Positions 41,307 through 50,243 are shown, counted from the first letter of the stretch. The stretch is 64,000 nt of DNA from Phycisphaerales bacterium (GCA_905339235.1 CAJPFG010000023.1:25621-89620), one strand, 5' to 3'. Notes: a model not told the origin generated them from the sequence alone. Translations and numbers: made by a program.

Positions 41307-41882
41307 TCACGGGCGGGCGAGCAGCGCGAGCCATTCCGCGTTGCCACGTGCCTTCGCGCCCCCGGCGATCGGTGACTTTGTTATTCCCAGCACGCGAACA
41401 CCCAGGGCGGGAAGATCCGTGGTGACTTGCCGGGCGATCTCCGCGGCGAGCGCTTCTTCCAGCACGCCCCCGCGCGGCAGTTCCCCGCCGCGAACTTTGT
41501 GCTCGTAATGCGGCTTGATGAGCGTGATGACGCGGCCGTCGGGCTTGAGCCAGCGCATGGCCTCGGGAATCGCGAGGCGCTGGGGAGTCCAACCCAGATC
41601 GAGCACGACCAGGTCCACACGTTCAACGGGCGCGGCGTGGAGCGCGTTGGTGCGCTCCATCAGGGTGACGCGCGGGTCGTTGCGGAGTTTCCAGGCGAAC
41701 TCCCCGTAGGCGGTATCGACGGCAAAGACCCGGGCGGCCCCCGCCTGGAGCAGGCAGTCGGTGAATCCGCCCGTGCTGGCGCCCAGGTCGGCGCAGGTCA
41801 GGCCGGCGGGATCGATGCGGAACTCATCCAGCGCGTGCCGGAGTTTGAGGCCGCCGCGGCTGACGTATCCGTGCTTGGTCAT
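41307..41882 (-). CDS. TlyA/FtsJ-like RNA methyltransferase without S4 domain
   Basis: SAM-dependent methyltransferase of 191 residues from ATG 41882, two bases after the lpxI stop. Motifs: SRGGLKLRHALDEFRID, ADLGASTGGFTDCLLQAGA (SAM site), VFAVDTAYGEFAWKLRNDPR, RVDLVVLDLGWTPQRL and LKPDGRVITLIKPHYE, with the K-D-K-E type residues of the FtsJ fold. TlyA proteins carry an N-terminal S4 RNA-binding domain of about 60 residues; it is absent here and the frame upstream is not coding. It methylates RNA ribose, probably rRNA, as inferred from the family. Confidence 0.8.
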   Translation of the reverse strand: MTKHGYVSRGGLKLRHALDEFRIDPAGLTCADLGASTGGFTDCLLQAGAARVFAVDTAYGEFAWKLRNDPRVTLMERTNALHAAPVERVDLVVLDLGWTPQRLAIPEAMRWLKPDGRVITLIKPHYEHKVRGGELPRGGVLEEALAAEIARQVTTDLPALGVRVLGITKSPIAGGAKARGNAEWLALLARP

Positions 41883-41884
41883 GT

Positions 41885-42832
41885 TCAGGCCGGGACGGTG
41901 GCGTAGACCGGGGGCACCTCGGGTGCGTGGGTCGTGGCCAGTTCGGCGGGTACGCCGACGATGGAGATGCCCAGGCGGTCGGCGAGTGCGACCATGTCGG
42001 CCTTGTCGAGCATGATCACGTCGTTGGCCGCGAGGGCGAGGCAGCCGCCGCCGTTGGCGTGGAGGTTCTTGATAGTGTTGATGCCGACGGTGGGGACGTC
42101 GGAGCGGCGGTCGTGCCCGATGCGGGCGCCCTTGCAGAGAGTCCAGCCCTTGACGCGGCAGAGTTTGCCGGCGCGCTCGATCATGCGGTCGGTGCCTTCG
42201 ACGGCTTCGACGGCGATAACGTCGCGTTCGCGCACGGCGATGGCCTGTCCGACGTCGAGGCGGAGGATCTGGGAGAGCAGCGGCCAGACGAACTGAACGT
42301 CGGCGCGCTGCTCGGGGGTCGGATGGCGGGTGGTCATCACGCCCACGCCGGCCATTTCGTCGGGGATCGGCGAGGTGGAATCGAGGAGCATGACGCCGCA
42401 GCGATGGAGTTCCTCGGCGACGATCGAAAGGACGGCGTGAGAGCGCTTGTCGAGGCGGAGGTGGCGGTACCACGCGCCCACGGTGCGCCAGTCGGGGATG
42501 TTCTTGAACAGGCGCCAGGGGTCGTGCATGAGTTTGGCTTTATCAACCTTGCCGACCATGATGGCGTGGTGCACGCCCAGTCGCGAGAGAATGCGTCCCC
42601 AGGCGCCGATGCGGAGAAGCCCGACCTCGCGGAAGGTGGAACAGAGCGATGGAAGTTCGGGCTCGAACTGGTTGGCAAGTCCCAGGCCGTGAACGGGGTG
42701 ACCGGATTCACGGAGCGAGCGCGCGATGAGCAATGGCAGACCGCCACCGCCGGCGATGAGGCCGATGGAAGTAGGGGGCGGTGGCGTTTCCGCAAACGCT
42801 TGCAAGGAGGCAGGTGTTCCGAGGACGGTCAT
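41885..42832 (-). CDS. lpxI: UDP-2,3-diacylglucosamine pyrophosphatase LpxI
   Basis: Enzyme of lipid A biosynthesis that hydrolyses UDP-2,3-diacylglucosamine to lipid X and UMP, replacing LpxH. 315 residues from ATG 42832; another in-frame ATG at 42913 would add 27 residues, and neither has a strong ribosome site. Marks: SIGLIAGGGGLPLLIARSLR at the start of the core, VGKVDKAKL, a long middle, AVEAVEGTDRMIERAGKLC, DVPTVGINTIKNLHANGGGC and a short C-terminus, all aligning with Caulobacter LpxI from memory. Its presence indicates an LPS-type outer membrane. It is followed by the FtsJ-like gene in a two-gene operon. Confidence 0.88.
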   Translation of the reverse strand: MTVLGTPASLQAFAETPPPPTSIGLIAGGGGLPLLIARSLRESGHPVHGLGLANQFEPELPSLCSTFREVGLLRIGAWGRILSRLGVHHAIMVGKVDKAKLMHDPWRLFKNIPDWRTVGAWYRHLRLDKRSHAVLSIVAEELHRCGVMLLDSTSPIPDEMAGVGVMTTRHPTPEQRADVQFVWPLLSQILRLDVGQAIAVRERDVIAVEAVEGTDRMIERAGKLCRVKGWTLCKGARIGHDRRSDVPTVGINTIKNLHANGGGCLALAANDVIMLDKADMVALADRLGISIVGVPAELATTHAPEVPPVYATVPA

Positions 42833-42998
42833 CGCGTGGCGACCCGATCCGCAAACGTCAGGAACGCCGAGAACCGGCGAGCCAGGGCGCAGGCGGTGTG
42901 CTTCGTCGGACATCGGCGAGGCTCGCCGATCCCCACGAAAACTGACTTTACGGTGTGTGGGTGATTGCATCAACCGGGCGATACGCGAGATTTGGGAT

Positions 42999-43301
42999 AT
43001 GTGCGGTATTGAATTCCTGCGTTTCGGCCTCGCTGACGTGCCGATAACCCCTTTCGTGAGTAAGGAATACGGTGAAATCGGGGACAGTTTACAGGCCGGG
43101 GCGGCGAAGTCCGCGCTGTTCGGGCGGCCGTTCCTGCAAGTCTGGTTTCGGTGCGCGGGGGCGTATTGCCGGGTGTACCGGTCGGCGGACGGGACGTGCT
43201 ATCCGGCGCGATGTCCGCGGTGCTCGAAGCCCGTTCGATTCGGGATCGGGCCGTGCGGCGTTTCAACCCGAGCGTTTGAGATTGATTGCCGCGGCGGATG
43301 A
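42999..43301 (+). CDS. Small conserved zinc-ribbon protein
   Basis: 100 residues from ATG 42999. The core reads FGRPFLQVWFRCAGAYCRVY, RSADGTCYPARCPRCSKPVR, FGIGPCGVSTRAFEIDC. Two CxxC-type pairs and a final Cys suggest one zinc site. I recall close relatives in Phycisphaerae and other planctomycetes with a conserved FQVWFxC..RVYRSxxGTxYxARCPxCGK pattern, uncharacterised. A GTG at 43038 could be the real start, as the first 13 residues are less typical. It lies between lpxI (divergent) and tRNA-Val. Confidence 0.68.
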   Translation: MCGIEFLRFGLADVPITPFVSKEYGEIGDSLQAGAAKSALFGRPFLQVWFRCAGAYCRVYRSADGTCYPARCPRCSKPVRFGIGPCGVSTRAFEIDCRGG

Positions 43302-43314
43302 ATGCTCGCGGAAA

Positions 43315-43388
43315 TGAGCGATCCCGGACTCGAACCGGGGACCTCTTCCATGTCAAGGAAGCGCGCTAGCCAACTGCGCTAATCGCCC
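43315..43388 (-). tRNA. tRNA-Val (GAC anticodon)
   Basis: 74 nt cloverleaf on the minus strand. The acceptor stem GGGCGAT pairs with ATCGCTC (one G-U), discriminator A. The D arm GCGC..GCGC, anticodon stem CTTCC/GGAAG with loop TTGACAT (anticodon GAC), and T arm CCCGG TTCGAGT CCGGG are all intact. CCA is not encoded. Confidence 0.95.
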
Positions 43389-43451
43389 AATCGCAGGGAT
43401 TGTACCGCTCCGCGCGGCATTCTCCACTGGCGGCTCGGAGAGGTTGCGTGC

Positions 43452-44852
43452 TCAGCAGGGAGCGCCGTTGACGCGTTCCTCGGCGTACTGGATGTCGAAG
43501 CCGTTTTCGGCGCCGTCGCCGTTGAGGTCGGCGCTGCCGGCGCAGAAGTTGGAGAAATCGCCGTTGACGGCTTCTTCGGTGGCCTGGATATCGAAGCCGT
43601 TGACCGCGCCGTCGCAGTTGTAGTCGGGCTCGGGGCAGGGGCAGGAGTTGGGGACCAGGAGCGGGACGCTCATCGATCCGCCGGTCTTGAAGAGCCCGAT
43701 GGTCGCGGTTCCGGTAACGGGGTACCGCGTGGAATCGAAGCGGAAGGAGAAGGACGTGCCCCAGCGAAGGGCGTTTCCGTTGGGACTGGCTTCCGAGTAG
43801 GTCGGCCCGATCCACTGATACGCCGTCGCGGTCTTGGTGTTGGCCCAGTCGGTTCCGTCGTAGGGCTCGCCGGAGTGGTACGCGACGTCGCGGAAGCCCA
43901 CGTTCTCGATGTCGATGCAGCCGGTCTGTCCGCCGCCCGGGAAGTTCACGATGAATGAGTTGAGGCTGATGTCCGAGTTCTGGTTGTGCACCATGTACTC
44001 GTAATGCCAACCCGAGCCGTCGGAGTACGGAGTGACTTTGTACGCGACATCGATGACACCGCCCAGCGCGGCCTCGCCGGGCACGACGTAGCGATGGATG
44101 GTCACGCCGGTTTCGATGGTCTGCCAGCCGAAGATTGCCGCCTGGCCGCGCTGCGTGGTGAAGCCGATCGTGTTCACGAACGCCCAGTTGCCCGTTCCGG
44201 AGGACCGGGTGACGCGGCGGTAGGAGGCGTTGTTGGCGCCGTTGCCGGCGGCGGCGTCGTCGGGGGCTATGTACTGGCCCTCGCAGAGGTAGATGGTGGT
44301 CGCGGCGGGGTTGCCTTGGGCGGGATCGAGGTCGGCGGCGAGGACCTGCAGCCGGCGCGCGATGGTGCCCGTCGAGGGGGAGCGGCTGGTGAAGGGGTAG
44401 GGGTACGCGCCGGTGTACGCATTGACTTCATCACGGGGGCCCAGGCCAAACTGGTCGCCGTTGAGGAAGGAGCCGTAGGGGTCAGAGCAGTGAACACCCA
44501 GACGCGAGCCGTCGGGGTGGGCTTGGCAATCGGAGTAGCACACGGTGCCTTGGAGAGCGGTGAATCCGTGCTTGAGGTGGCTGGCCCCGACCTGGTCGAA
44601 CTGGCCGACTCCGTTGACAACCCGCCAGCGGTACAGGCGTTGTCCGATGACCGGATGCTGGTTGGTGTTGGCGATCCAGTTCAAAGGAACGTCGCCGGCG
44701 TTGCAGGATGTCGTTCCCACCGAATAGGCGAAGATCCCACCCGAGGATCCGTAGCCGGCGATGCCCGTGAGGTCGCCGACGATGACGTCGGGCTGGGCCG
44801 CCGCGATGCCGGCGAATCCCACGAGCGCTGACAGCAGGCTGATTCGATTCAT
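43452..44852 (-). CDS. Secreted GC-type dockerin domain protein (copy 1)
   Basis: 466 residues from ATG 44852 with GAGGAG six bases upstream. Signal peptide ISLLSALVGFAGIAAA. The body of about 390 residues begins PDVIVGDLTGIAGYGSSGGI and has no recognised enzyme motif; it is rich in Gly, Asn and aromatic residues as in surface proteins. The C-terminus is a GC-type dockerin of two calcium-loop-like repeats: DYNCDGAVNGFDIQATEEAV and ADLNGDGAENGFDIQYAEER, ending VNGAPC. This domain is a hallmark of Phycisphaerae exported proteins. It lies in tandem with a close paralogue (about 60 % identical by eye), and the dockerin DNA is nearly identical. Confidence 0.9.
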   Translation of the reverse strand: MNRISLLSALVGFAGIAAAQPDVIVGDLTGIAGYGSSGGIFAYSVGTTSCNAGDVPLNWIANTNQHPVIGQRLYRWRVVNGVGQFDQVGASHLKHGFTALQGTVCYSDCQAHPDGSRLGVHCSDPYGSFLNGDQFGLGPRDEVNAYTGAYPYPFTSRSPSTGTIARRLQVLAADLDPAQGNPAATTIYLCEGQYIAPDDAAAGNGANNASYRRVTRSSGTGNWAFVNTIGFTTQRGQAAIFGWQTIETGVTIHRYVVPGEAALGGVIDVAYKVTPYSDGSGWHYEYMVHNQNSDISLNSFIVNFPGGGQTGCIDIENVGFRDVAYHSGEPYDGTDWANTKTATAYQWIGPTYSEASPNGNALRWGTSFSFRFDSTRYPVTGTATIGLFKTGGSMSVPLLVPNSCPCPEPDYNCDGAVNGFDIQATEEAVNGDFSNFCAGSADLNGDGAENGFDIQYAEERVNGAPC

Positions 44853-44973
44853 GTTCGACTCCTCGTGCAACGCCCCTTGAGCCAAGAGGATACCACGGTT
44901 GAGATCGGTCGGGAAGCGATTCGTGGCCTGGGATCATCGTCGTTGGCGGCCGGCCTTGGGAGCCAGTGAAAGG

Positions 44974-45007
44974 AAAAAAACGCTCGGCCGAGGTGGCCGA
45001 GCGTTTT
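44974..45007 (-). terminator. Strong terminator between the dockerin paralogues
   Basis: Perfect 9-bp stem CGCTCGGCC/GGCCGAGCG with a five-base loop. It is extended by AAAA/TTTT, with seven A on the left that give a T run when read leftward after copy 2 (ends 45031). Confidence 0.9.
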
Positions 45008-45030
45008 GGTTGTAGCGTGTCGAATCCCGA

Positions 45031-46443
45031 TCAGCAGGGAGCGCCGTTGACGCGTTCCTCGGCGTACTGGATGTCGAAGCCGTTTTCGGCGCCGTCGCCG
45101 TTGAGATCGGCGCTGCCGGCGCAGAAGTTGGACAGGTCGCCGTTGACGGCCTCTTCGGTGGCTTGGATGTCGAAGCCGTTGACCGCGCCGTCGCAGTTGT
45201 AGTCGGGTTCGGGGCAGGGGCAGGGGCTGGGCACCATGAGATTGACGTCCATGGAGCCGCCCGTCTTGAAGAGGCCGAGAGTTCCGGTGCCGGCCACAGG
45301 CGGGCGGCTGGAGTCGAACCGGAAGGTGAAGGAGGTGCCCCAGCGGAGCGCGTTGCCGGTGGGCGCCGAAGCAAACGTCGGGCCGGTCCAGGTCTGGGCG
45401 CTGGCGGTCTTGGCGCTGGACCAGTCTTCGCTGGTGAAAGGCTCGCCGGAGTGATGAGGAACATCACGGAATCCGACGTTCACGACGTCGATGCAGCCCG
45501 TGTTACCGCCGGTGGGGAAGTTGACGGACAGCGAGTTGAGCGAGATGTCCGAGTTCAGATTGTGGATCATGTACTCGTAGTGGTACATGTCGCCGGCGAT
45601 GGGGGTGACCTTGTAGGCGACGTACACCGAGCCGCGAAGGGTCACTTCGCCCGGCACGGTGTACTGCGTCACCGAAACGCCGGTCTCGCAGCGCTGCCAG
45701 GCGTAGATGGCGGGGAGTTGGCGGTTGGTGCCGAAGGTGGTGTTGGGGCTGCCGGCGGTGAACGAGAACGTCCAGTTTGATGTGGTGTTGCTGCGGTTCA
45801 CGCGGCGGTAGGAGGAGTTGTTGGACCCGTTGCCCGCGGCTGCGTCGTCGGGAGCGATGTACTGACCTTCGGCGAAGTAGAGCGTGGTGGCGAAGGGGTT
45901 CGCGACGGGCTCGAGATCGGCCGCGGCGATTTGGATGCGGCGGCCGATGATCGGGGTGATGGGAGTGCGGCTGGTCCAGGGGTAGGGATAGAAGCCGGTG
46001 TAAGCGTTGACTTCATCGCGCGGGCCCAAGCGGGTCTGAGCGCCGTTAAGGGAGGCGACGTACGGGTCGGAGCAATGAACGCCCAGACGAGTGCCGTTGG
46101 GGTTTGCCTGGCAATCGGTGAAGCAGGCGCCCTGCTGGAGCGCCGTGAAACCGTGCTTCAGGTGGCCCCCGCCGATCTGCTCGTATTGCCCGGCGCCGTT
46201 GACGGGCCGGAAGCGATAGAACCGCTGGCCGATGACGGGGTGCTGATTGGTATTGGAGATCCAGTTGAGGGGGACGTTTCCGGCGTTGCACGAAGTCGTG
46301 CCGACGGAGTAGGCATAGATGCCGCCGGATTGGCCGTAGTTCCCGATGTCCGACAGTTCACCGACGATGACGTCCGGCTGGGCCGATGCAAGCCCCGCCA
46401 TTCCTACCAGCGCGCAGACCGACAATGAGTGCAATGATTTCAC
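45031..46443 (-). CDS. Secreted GC-type dockerin domain protein (copy 2)
   Basis: 470 residues from GTG 46443 (VKSLHSLSVCALVGMAGLAS as signal peptide). It is the paralogue of the preceding entry with the same architecture. The body starts PDVIVGELSDIGNYGQSGGI and shares YSVGTTSCNAG, NTNQHPVIGQR, HLKHGFTALQ, SRLGVHCSDP-like TRLGVHCSDP and GQYIAPDDAAAGNG. The two-repeat dockerin at the C-terminus is identical to copy 1 in all but one or two residues. Both genes point left, but a strong terminator separates them, so they are expressed separately. A role in cell-surface or matrix assembly is a guess; the body is unrecognised. Confidence 0.9.
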   Translation of the reverse strand: MKSLHSLSVCALVGMAGLASAQPDVIVGELSDIGNYGQSGGIYAYSVGTTSCNAGNVPLNWISNTNQHPVIGQRFYRFRPVNGAGQYEQIGGGHLKHGFTALQQGACFTDCQANPNGTRLGVHCSDPYVASLNGAQTRLGPRDEVNAYTGFYPYPWTSRTPITPIIGRRIQIAAADLEPVANPFATTLYFAEGQYIAPDDAAAGNGSNNSSYRRVNRSNTTSNWTFSFTAGSPNTTFGTNRQLPAIYAWQRCETGVSVTQYTVPGEVTLRGSVYVAYKVTPIAGDMYHYEYMIHNLNSDISLNSLSVNFPTGGNTGCIDVVNVGFRDVPHHSGEPFTSEDWSSAKTASAQTWTGPTFASAPTGNALRWGTSFTFRFDSSRPPVAGTGTLGLFKTGGSMDVNLMVPSPCPCPEPDYNCDGAVNGFDIQATEEAVNGDLSNFCAGSADLNGDGAENGFDIQYAEERVNGAPC

Positions 46444-46614
46444 AATCAACCCTTTCTTCCCTGGAGGGCCCTGAAACACCCCTGAACACGGTCATTCAAG
46501 GTACCACAACCCGGCCCTCTTGAGAAGAGGGCATTGACGATTCGGCTTATTCGGACGCGTACATCGAGAGGTTTCCCGGAATCCGGAAGTTAGCGGGCAA
46601 TAGGCTGCCCAGAT

Positions 46615-48687
46615 TCACTTGGCGTCTTCGGTAATTCCCTTGGCCTGTAGATCTCTTACCTTGGCCTCGGCCGCCTCGGCTTGAGGTGCGTTGCCGAGTT
46701 CTCGCGCCAGTTCGGCGAGCATGGACCAGAAGAGGGGGTTGCGGTCTTCCAGCCGGGTCGCGGCCTCGAGTTCGATCAGGGCCTCGGGCTTCCGATCGGC
46801 GAGGTATAGCGCGCGAGCGAAGGCGGCGCGGATCATGGCCGATTCGGGTTGGCGCTGCTGTTCGGCCTTGGCGCCGGCGAGCGCGAGGTCGAGGCGTTGG
46901 AGCGTGATGAGAAGCTCCGACGCTTGCGCGACGTGGTTGCCGTTGGGGAGCATTCCCACTCCATCGAAGACCTCTTGCGCACGTTTGACGGCTTCGTCGA
47001 GGCGGCCGAGTTCTCCCAGGAGGATGGCCGAGCGGATTCTGGCGCCGTGGTGATCCGGGAACCGGGCGAGGAGTCCGTCGTAGAGCGCGAGGAGTTGTTC
47101 GGGCGAGTCGCCGCGGAGTGAGCGGATGCGTTCAAGGCCGAAGACCAGATCGTCGGCGGGCATGTCGTCGGCGAAGGAGCGGCGGAGGTAGTCCTCGCTC
47201 GCGGCCAGGTCGCCGGAAACGGCGCTGAGCCAGGAGAGGCGCACGAACGTGGGCGGGGTCACAGGCCATCCCCATCCGCCCTGACTCGGGGGGAGCGTGG
47301 ATTCGTAAAGAGCGCGGGCCTTTTCGGCAGGGGCCTTCTGTTCCGGCGTGGGCAAGTAGCCGGGTGAGAAGACGGTATCGAACGGGGTGATCACGGCGCG
47401 GTCGAGAAGGTCGGCACGGAAGCGAGTATTGCGGACCCAGCCGGACCAGGCGCTCACGGCGAGGAAGCCTACGGCACCGATCGCGAAGGCGTATCCGTAC
47501 GCGGTCCAACGACCCTTGATCTTGAGTTGAAGGCTCTGCACGCGGACGCTGGGGTCAAGCAGCAGCCGGGTGAACTTCCAGGCCGCAAAGGCGCCGATCA
47601 TGGCCATTCCCGCGGCCATGAGCAGGGGGACCTTGTCGAGAAACTGACGCAAGCACAGGAAGAGTGCGATACCGGCGAAAAAGACCCAGATTTCCTCCCA
47701 CCATTCGAGGTCGGAAGGCGGGCGCTGGACGCGCCCGGCCTTGGCATCGGCGGTGCGAGGCGGCGTGAACACGGCGGGAAGCGAGAACTTGAACGAGAGC
47801 GCGTCGTTGGGGCAGACGCTGACGCAGTCCATGCACTTCATGCAGCCGGGGTCCATGACCTTGCCGAAATCACGGACCTCCTGGTGGACGCGGACATTAC
47901 TGGTGCAGGTCGAGGTGCAGTGGCCGCAGCCGTTGCAGGAGTCGGAGACGACGATCCGGCCGACCGAGAGTTTATCGAGGGGGGCGAAAAAGCCGCCGTA
48001 GGGGCAGCCGTACGTGCAGAAGGCCTTGCTGCCGAGGAAGTAGACGGTGGCGAAGCCGCAGACGAGCAGGAAGAAGACGGCGACGGTCGGGGAGGCGAAG
48101 GTCTTCCAGAAGTCCTGTACGATGAACTCGGGTTTGAAGCCGTGCTCGGGGAACGGCGCGACGGACGCGAGCCATGCGGGCTTGGCCATGTGGGCCGAGT
48201 CCATGAGGGGAAAGAGCACGAGGCGCTTGAACGTGGGGACGACGAACATGTAGAGGGCGAGCATCAGCGCCCAATAGAGCGGGAGGCGCGTCCGGAAGGG
48301 GCGGGGCCGGACGCCGATCTTGTTCATCCAGTGGGCGCAGAGATCCTGGAGCGCTACCACGTGGCAGCCCCAGCCGCAGAAGAAACGGCCGAAAACCAGG
48401 GTCGAGAGCAGCGCGGCCGAGAAAATGACAAAGCCCGCGTTCACCTGGCCCAGTTCGAGGGTGTACATCGTCTCGGAAGGCTCAATCGGCGAGATCGTCA
48501 TGCCGTGGATGAGCCACTGGATGATGTGCGCGGCCATGATGACGTGGATGCCGATGAGGGTCGCGGCGCGCCAACGAGACATACGCGAGGCGCGGACGGT
48601 GTTTGGGCGCGAAGAGAGCACGGGCAAAGAAACAGCCGTAGCGGGCGCGCTGGGGCCGCACGTGGAGTCGCGCTGGGAGGTCGGCAT
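46615..48687 (-). CDS. 4Fe-4S polyferredoxin membrane protein with TPR tail
   Basis: 690 residues from ATG 48687 (MPTSQRDSTCG); ATG 48582 (MSRWRAATLIG) is an alternative closer to the first helix. The membrane part has NapH/CcoG-like motifs: FGRFFCGWGCHVVALQDLC and SKAFCTYGCPYGGFFAPLD between helices. Two 4Fe-4S sites follow: CNGCGHCTSTCTSNV (last ligand variant) and CMKCMDCVSVCPNDA. After three more helices, the last 230 residues are TPR-like (LGELGRLDEAVKRAQEVFDG, LYLADRKPEALIELEAATRL). It probably transfers electrons across or along the membrane. Fusion to a TPR domain suggests it docks a partner. It is not next to nitrate or cytochrome oxidase genes. Confidence 0.85.
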   Translation of the reverse strand: MPTSQRDSTCGPSAPATAVSLPVLSSRPNTVRASRMSRWRAATLIGIHVIMAAHIIQWLIHGMTISPIEPSETMYTLELGQVNAGFVIFSAALLSTLVFGRFFCGWGCHVVALQDLCAHWMNKIGVRPRPFRTRLPLYWALMLALYMFVVPTFKRLVLFPLMDSAHMAKPAWLASVAPFPEHGFKPEFIVQDFWKTFASPTVAVFFLLVCGFATVYFLGSKAFCTYGCPYGGFFAPLDKLSVGRIVVSDSCNGCGHCTSTCTSNVRVHQEVRDFGKVMDPGCMKCMDCVSVCPNDALSFKFSLPAVFTPPRTADAKAGRVQRPPSDLEWWEEIWVFFAGIALFLCLRQFLDKVPLLMAAGMAMIGAFAAWKFTRLLLDPSVRVQSLQLKIKGRWTAYGYAFAIGAVGFLAVSAWSGWVRNTRFRADLLDRAVITPFDTVFSPGYLPTPEQKAPAEKARALYESTLPPSQGGWGWPVTPPTFVRLSWLSAVSGDLAASEDYLRRSFADDMPADDLVFGLERIRSLRGDSPEQLLALYDGLLARFPDHHGARIRSAILLGELGRLDEAVKRAQEVFDGVGMLPNGNHVAQASELLITLQRLDLALAGAKAEQQRQPESAMIRAAFARALYLADRKPEALIELEAATRLEDRNPLFWSMLAELARELGNAPQAEAAEAKVRDLQAKGITEDAK

Positions 48688-48849
48688 CGGAGCCGGACGA
48701 TAGGACCGTGGCCTTGAGTGGGCGGGATGGCGTGTTGAATCCCGGATTCGGACTTTCACGGGTGAGGTAACGGCGAGCGTCGGAACATGGGCGGGGAGGT
48801 GGGGCAAGCGCGGGCGGTGCAGACAATGGCCGCCCGCGTACACTCGCGC

Positions 48850-49380
48850 ATGGGCATACTGAGTTCCGGGTACCCCGCGTCACGATGCACCGGCCGCTGC
48901 GCGGCGACTGGCCGCGTGTTTTCGCATGGCGAACTGATCGTGGCGGTGCTGGTCGAGCGCGCGGACGGCGGCCTGGAACGACTGGATTATGGTCTGGAAT
49001 CGTGGGAGGCCGGGCAGCGTCCGCAGCCGCCGATGGTGGTCTTCGGGTTCTGGCGGTGTGAGTTCACTCCCGAAGAGAAGAAGTCGAACGCGCTGCTCGG
49101 CGATGCCGAACTGCTCGATCTCTTCGAGGACCTGGCGGGTGCGGCAGAGCCCAAGCAGATTGCGTTCCGGTATTTTCTCGCCCTGCTGCTGGTTCGCCGG
49201 CGGATGCTGCGCGTGACGGGCAGCCGCGAGGGGGCGCTGCTGGTGCTGCCCAAGGGCGTCTCGGGAGAGCCGGTGGCGGTGGTGGACCCCGGGCTGGAAG
49301 AGAGCGTGGTGGGCGACGCGATCGAGCAACTCGGGCGCGTGGTGGCGCCGGTCGGCGCCGACGGGGCGAAGGCTCCATGA
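48850..49380 (+). CDS. Conserved protein of unknown function
   Basis: 176 residues from ATG 48850. The N-terminus holds CTGRCAATGRVFSHGELIVA, a Cys pair with GHGE-like features also known from planctomycete proteins with a CxATGRxxxxGE pattern (from memory). It then has LVERADGGLERLDYGLESWE, VVFGFWRCEF and a helical, hydrophobic C-terminal half (FRYFLALLLVRRRMLRVTG). It may bind zinc at the N-terminus. Its stop overlaps the lipoprotein start as ATGA. It is the first gene of a closely packed rightward run, so it may be co-regulated with the genes that follow. Confidence 0.7.
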   Translation: MGILSSGYPASRCTGRCAATGRVFSHGELIVAVLVERADGGLERLDYGLESWEAGQRPQPPMVVFGFWRCEFTPEEKKSNALLGDAELLDLFEDLAGAAEPKQIAFRYFLALLLVRRRMLRVTGSREGALLVLPKGVSGEPVAVVDPGLEESVVGDAIEQLGRVVAPVGADGAKAP

Positions 49381-50243
49381 TGCGAGTCCTGGCGATCCTT
49401 GCGGCGTTGAGCGCCGCGGCCGTGTCGGCGTGTTGTTCCGGCACACGCCCGGCGGAGTCTGTTCCGACCAATCACGCACCTCCTCCGCCATATGCATCAC
49501 TGGCTTCGCGCTACAACGAACGATGTGCACGGCTCGAGAAACTCAAGGCGCCCGTGACGCTGGTGATCGACGCACCCGACGACAAGGGTGGCCGCCGAAA
49601 AGACCAGGTTGAGGCGTATCTGCAGTTCGTGGCACCCTCGAAGGTCTCTCTGCGCGTTGACAAGGTGGGCCAGACGCTGGCCGTGCTCGGGAGCGATGAC
49701 ACGCGATTCTGGTGGATCGACCTGTCGGAAAAACCGGTGGCGTACGTGGGGACGCACGCGAGAGCAACTCCGCAGGCCGCGGCAGAGTTCGGCATCCCGA
49801 TTCACCCGCTGGACCTCGCGGACGTTCTGGCCATCAGCCCCCTGCCGATGGAAGATCGAAAGGTGGGCCGGATGGCGGACGGCACACTGATGATCGAAAT
49901 GGCCTCGCGGGCGCCGGGGTGGGGGCCCCGGCGGGTGTACATCGACGAACCGACCGCGCTGCCGGCGAAGGTGGAAGTGCGTGATGCGGGCGGAGGGTTG
50001 GCCCTTCGCGCGGTGCTCAGCCGGTTCGTGCAGGTCGAGGTGGAGGACGATCATTTCGCGCCCGCGCGGTGTGCTTCTCGTGTGGAGATTTTTCTGGTGC
50101 GAGAGGACACGCGCATCACGCTGAGTGTGGCATCGCCGGAAAACCCGTCGGCGATGAAGCCCAAGCCCTTCGACTTTGAGGCGTTGGTGGGGGCCTACGG
50201 CGTTGACAGAACCGTGGATCTTGATCGAGAGGAAACGCGTTGA
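49377..50243 (+). CDS. LolA-like outer membrane lipoprotein
   Basis: 288 residues; the ATG at 49377 overlaps the previous stop (ATGA). Lipoprotein signal: VLAILAALSAAAVSAC with lipobox VSAC. The mature part resembles the LolA/LolB fold in its beta-rich plan: LEKLKAPVTLVIDAP, EAYLQFVAPSKVSLRVDKVG, TRFWWIDLSEKPVAYVG, RRVYIDEPTALPAKVEV. Such lipoproteins handle lipids or lipoproteins at the envelope. The next gene starts at a TTG overlapping this stop (TTGA). The exact activity is unknown. Confidence 0.78.
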   Translation: MMRVLAILAALSAAAVSACCSGTRPAESVPTNHAPPPPYASLASRYNERCARLEKLKAPVTLVIDAPDDKGGRRKDQVEAYLQFVAPSKVSLRVDKVGQTLAVLGSDDTRFWWIDLSEKPVAYVGTHARATPQAAAEFGIPIHPLDLADVLAISPLPMEDRKVGRMADGTLMIEMASRAPGWGPRRVYIDEPTALPAKVEVRDAGGGLALRAVLSRFVQVEVEDDHFAPARCASRVEIFLVREDTRITLSVASPENPSAMKPKPFDFEALVGAYGVDRTVDLDREETR

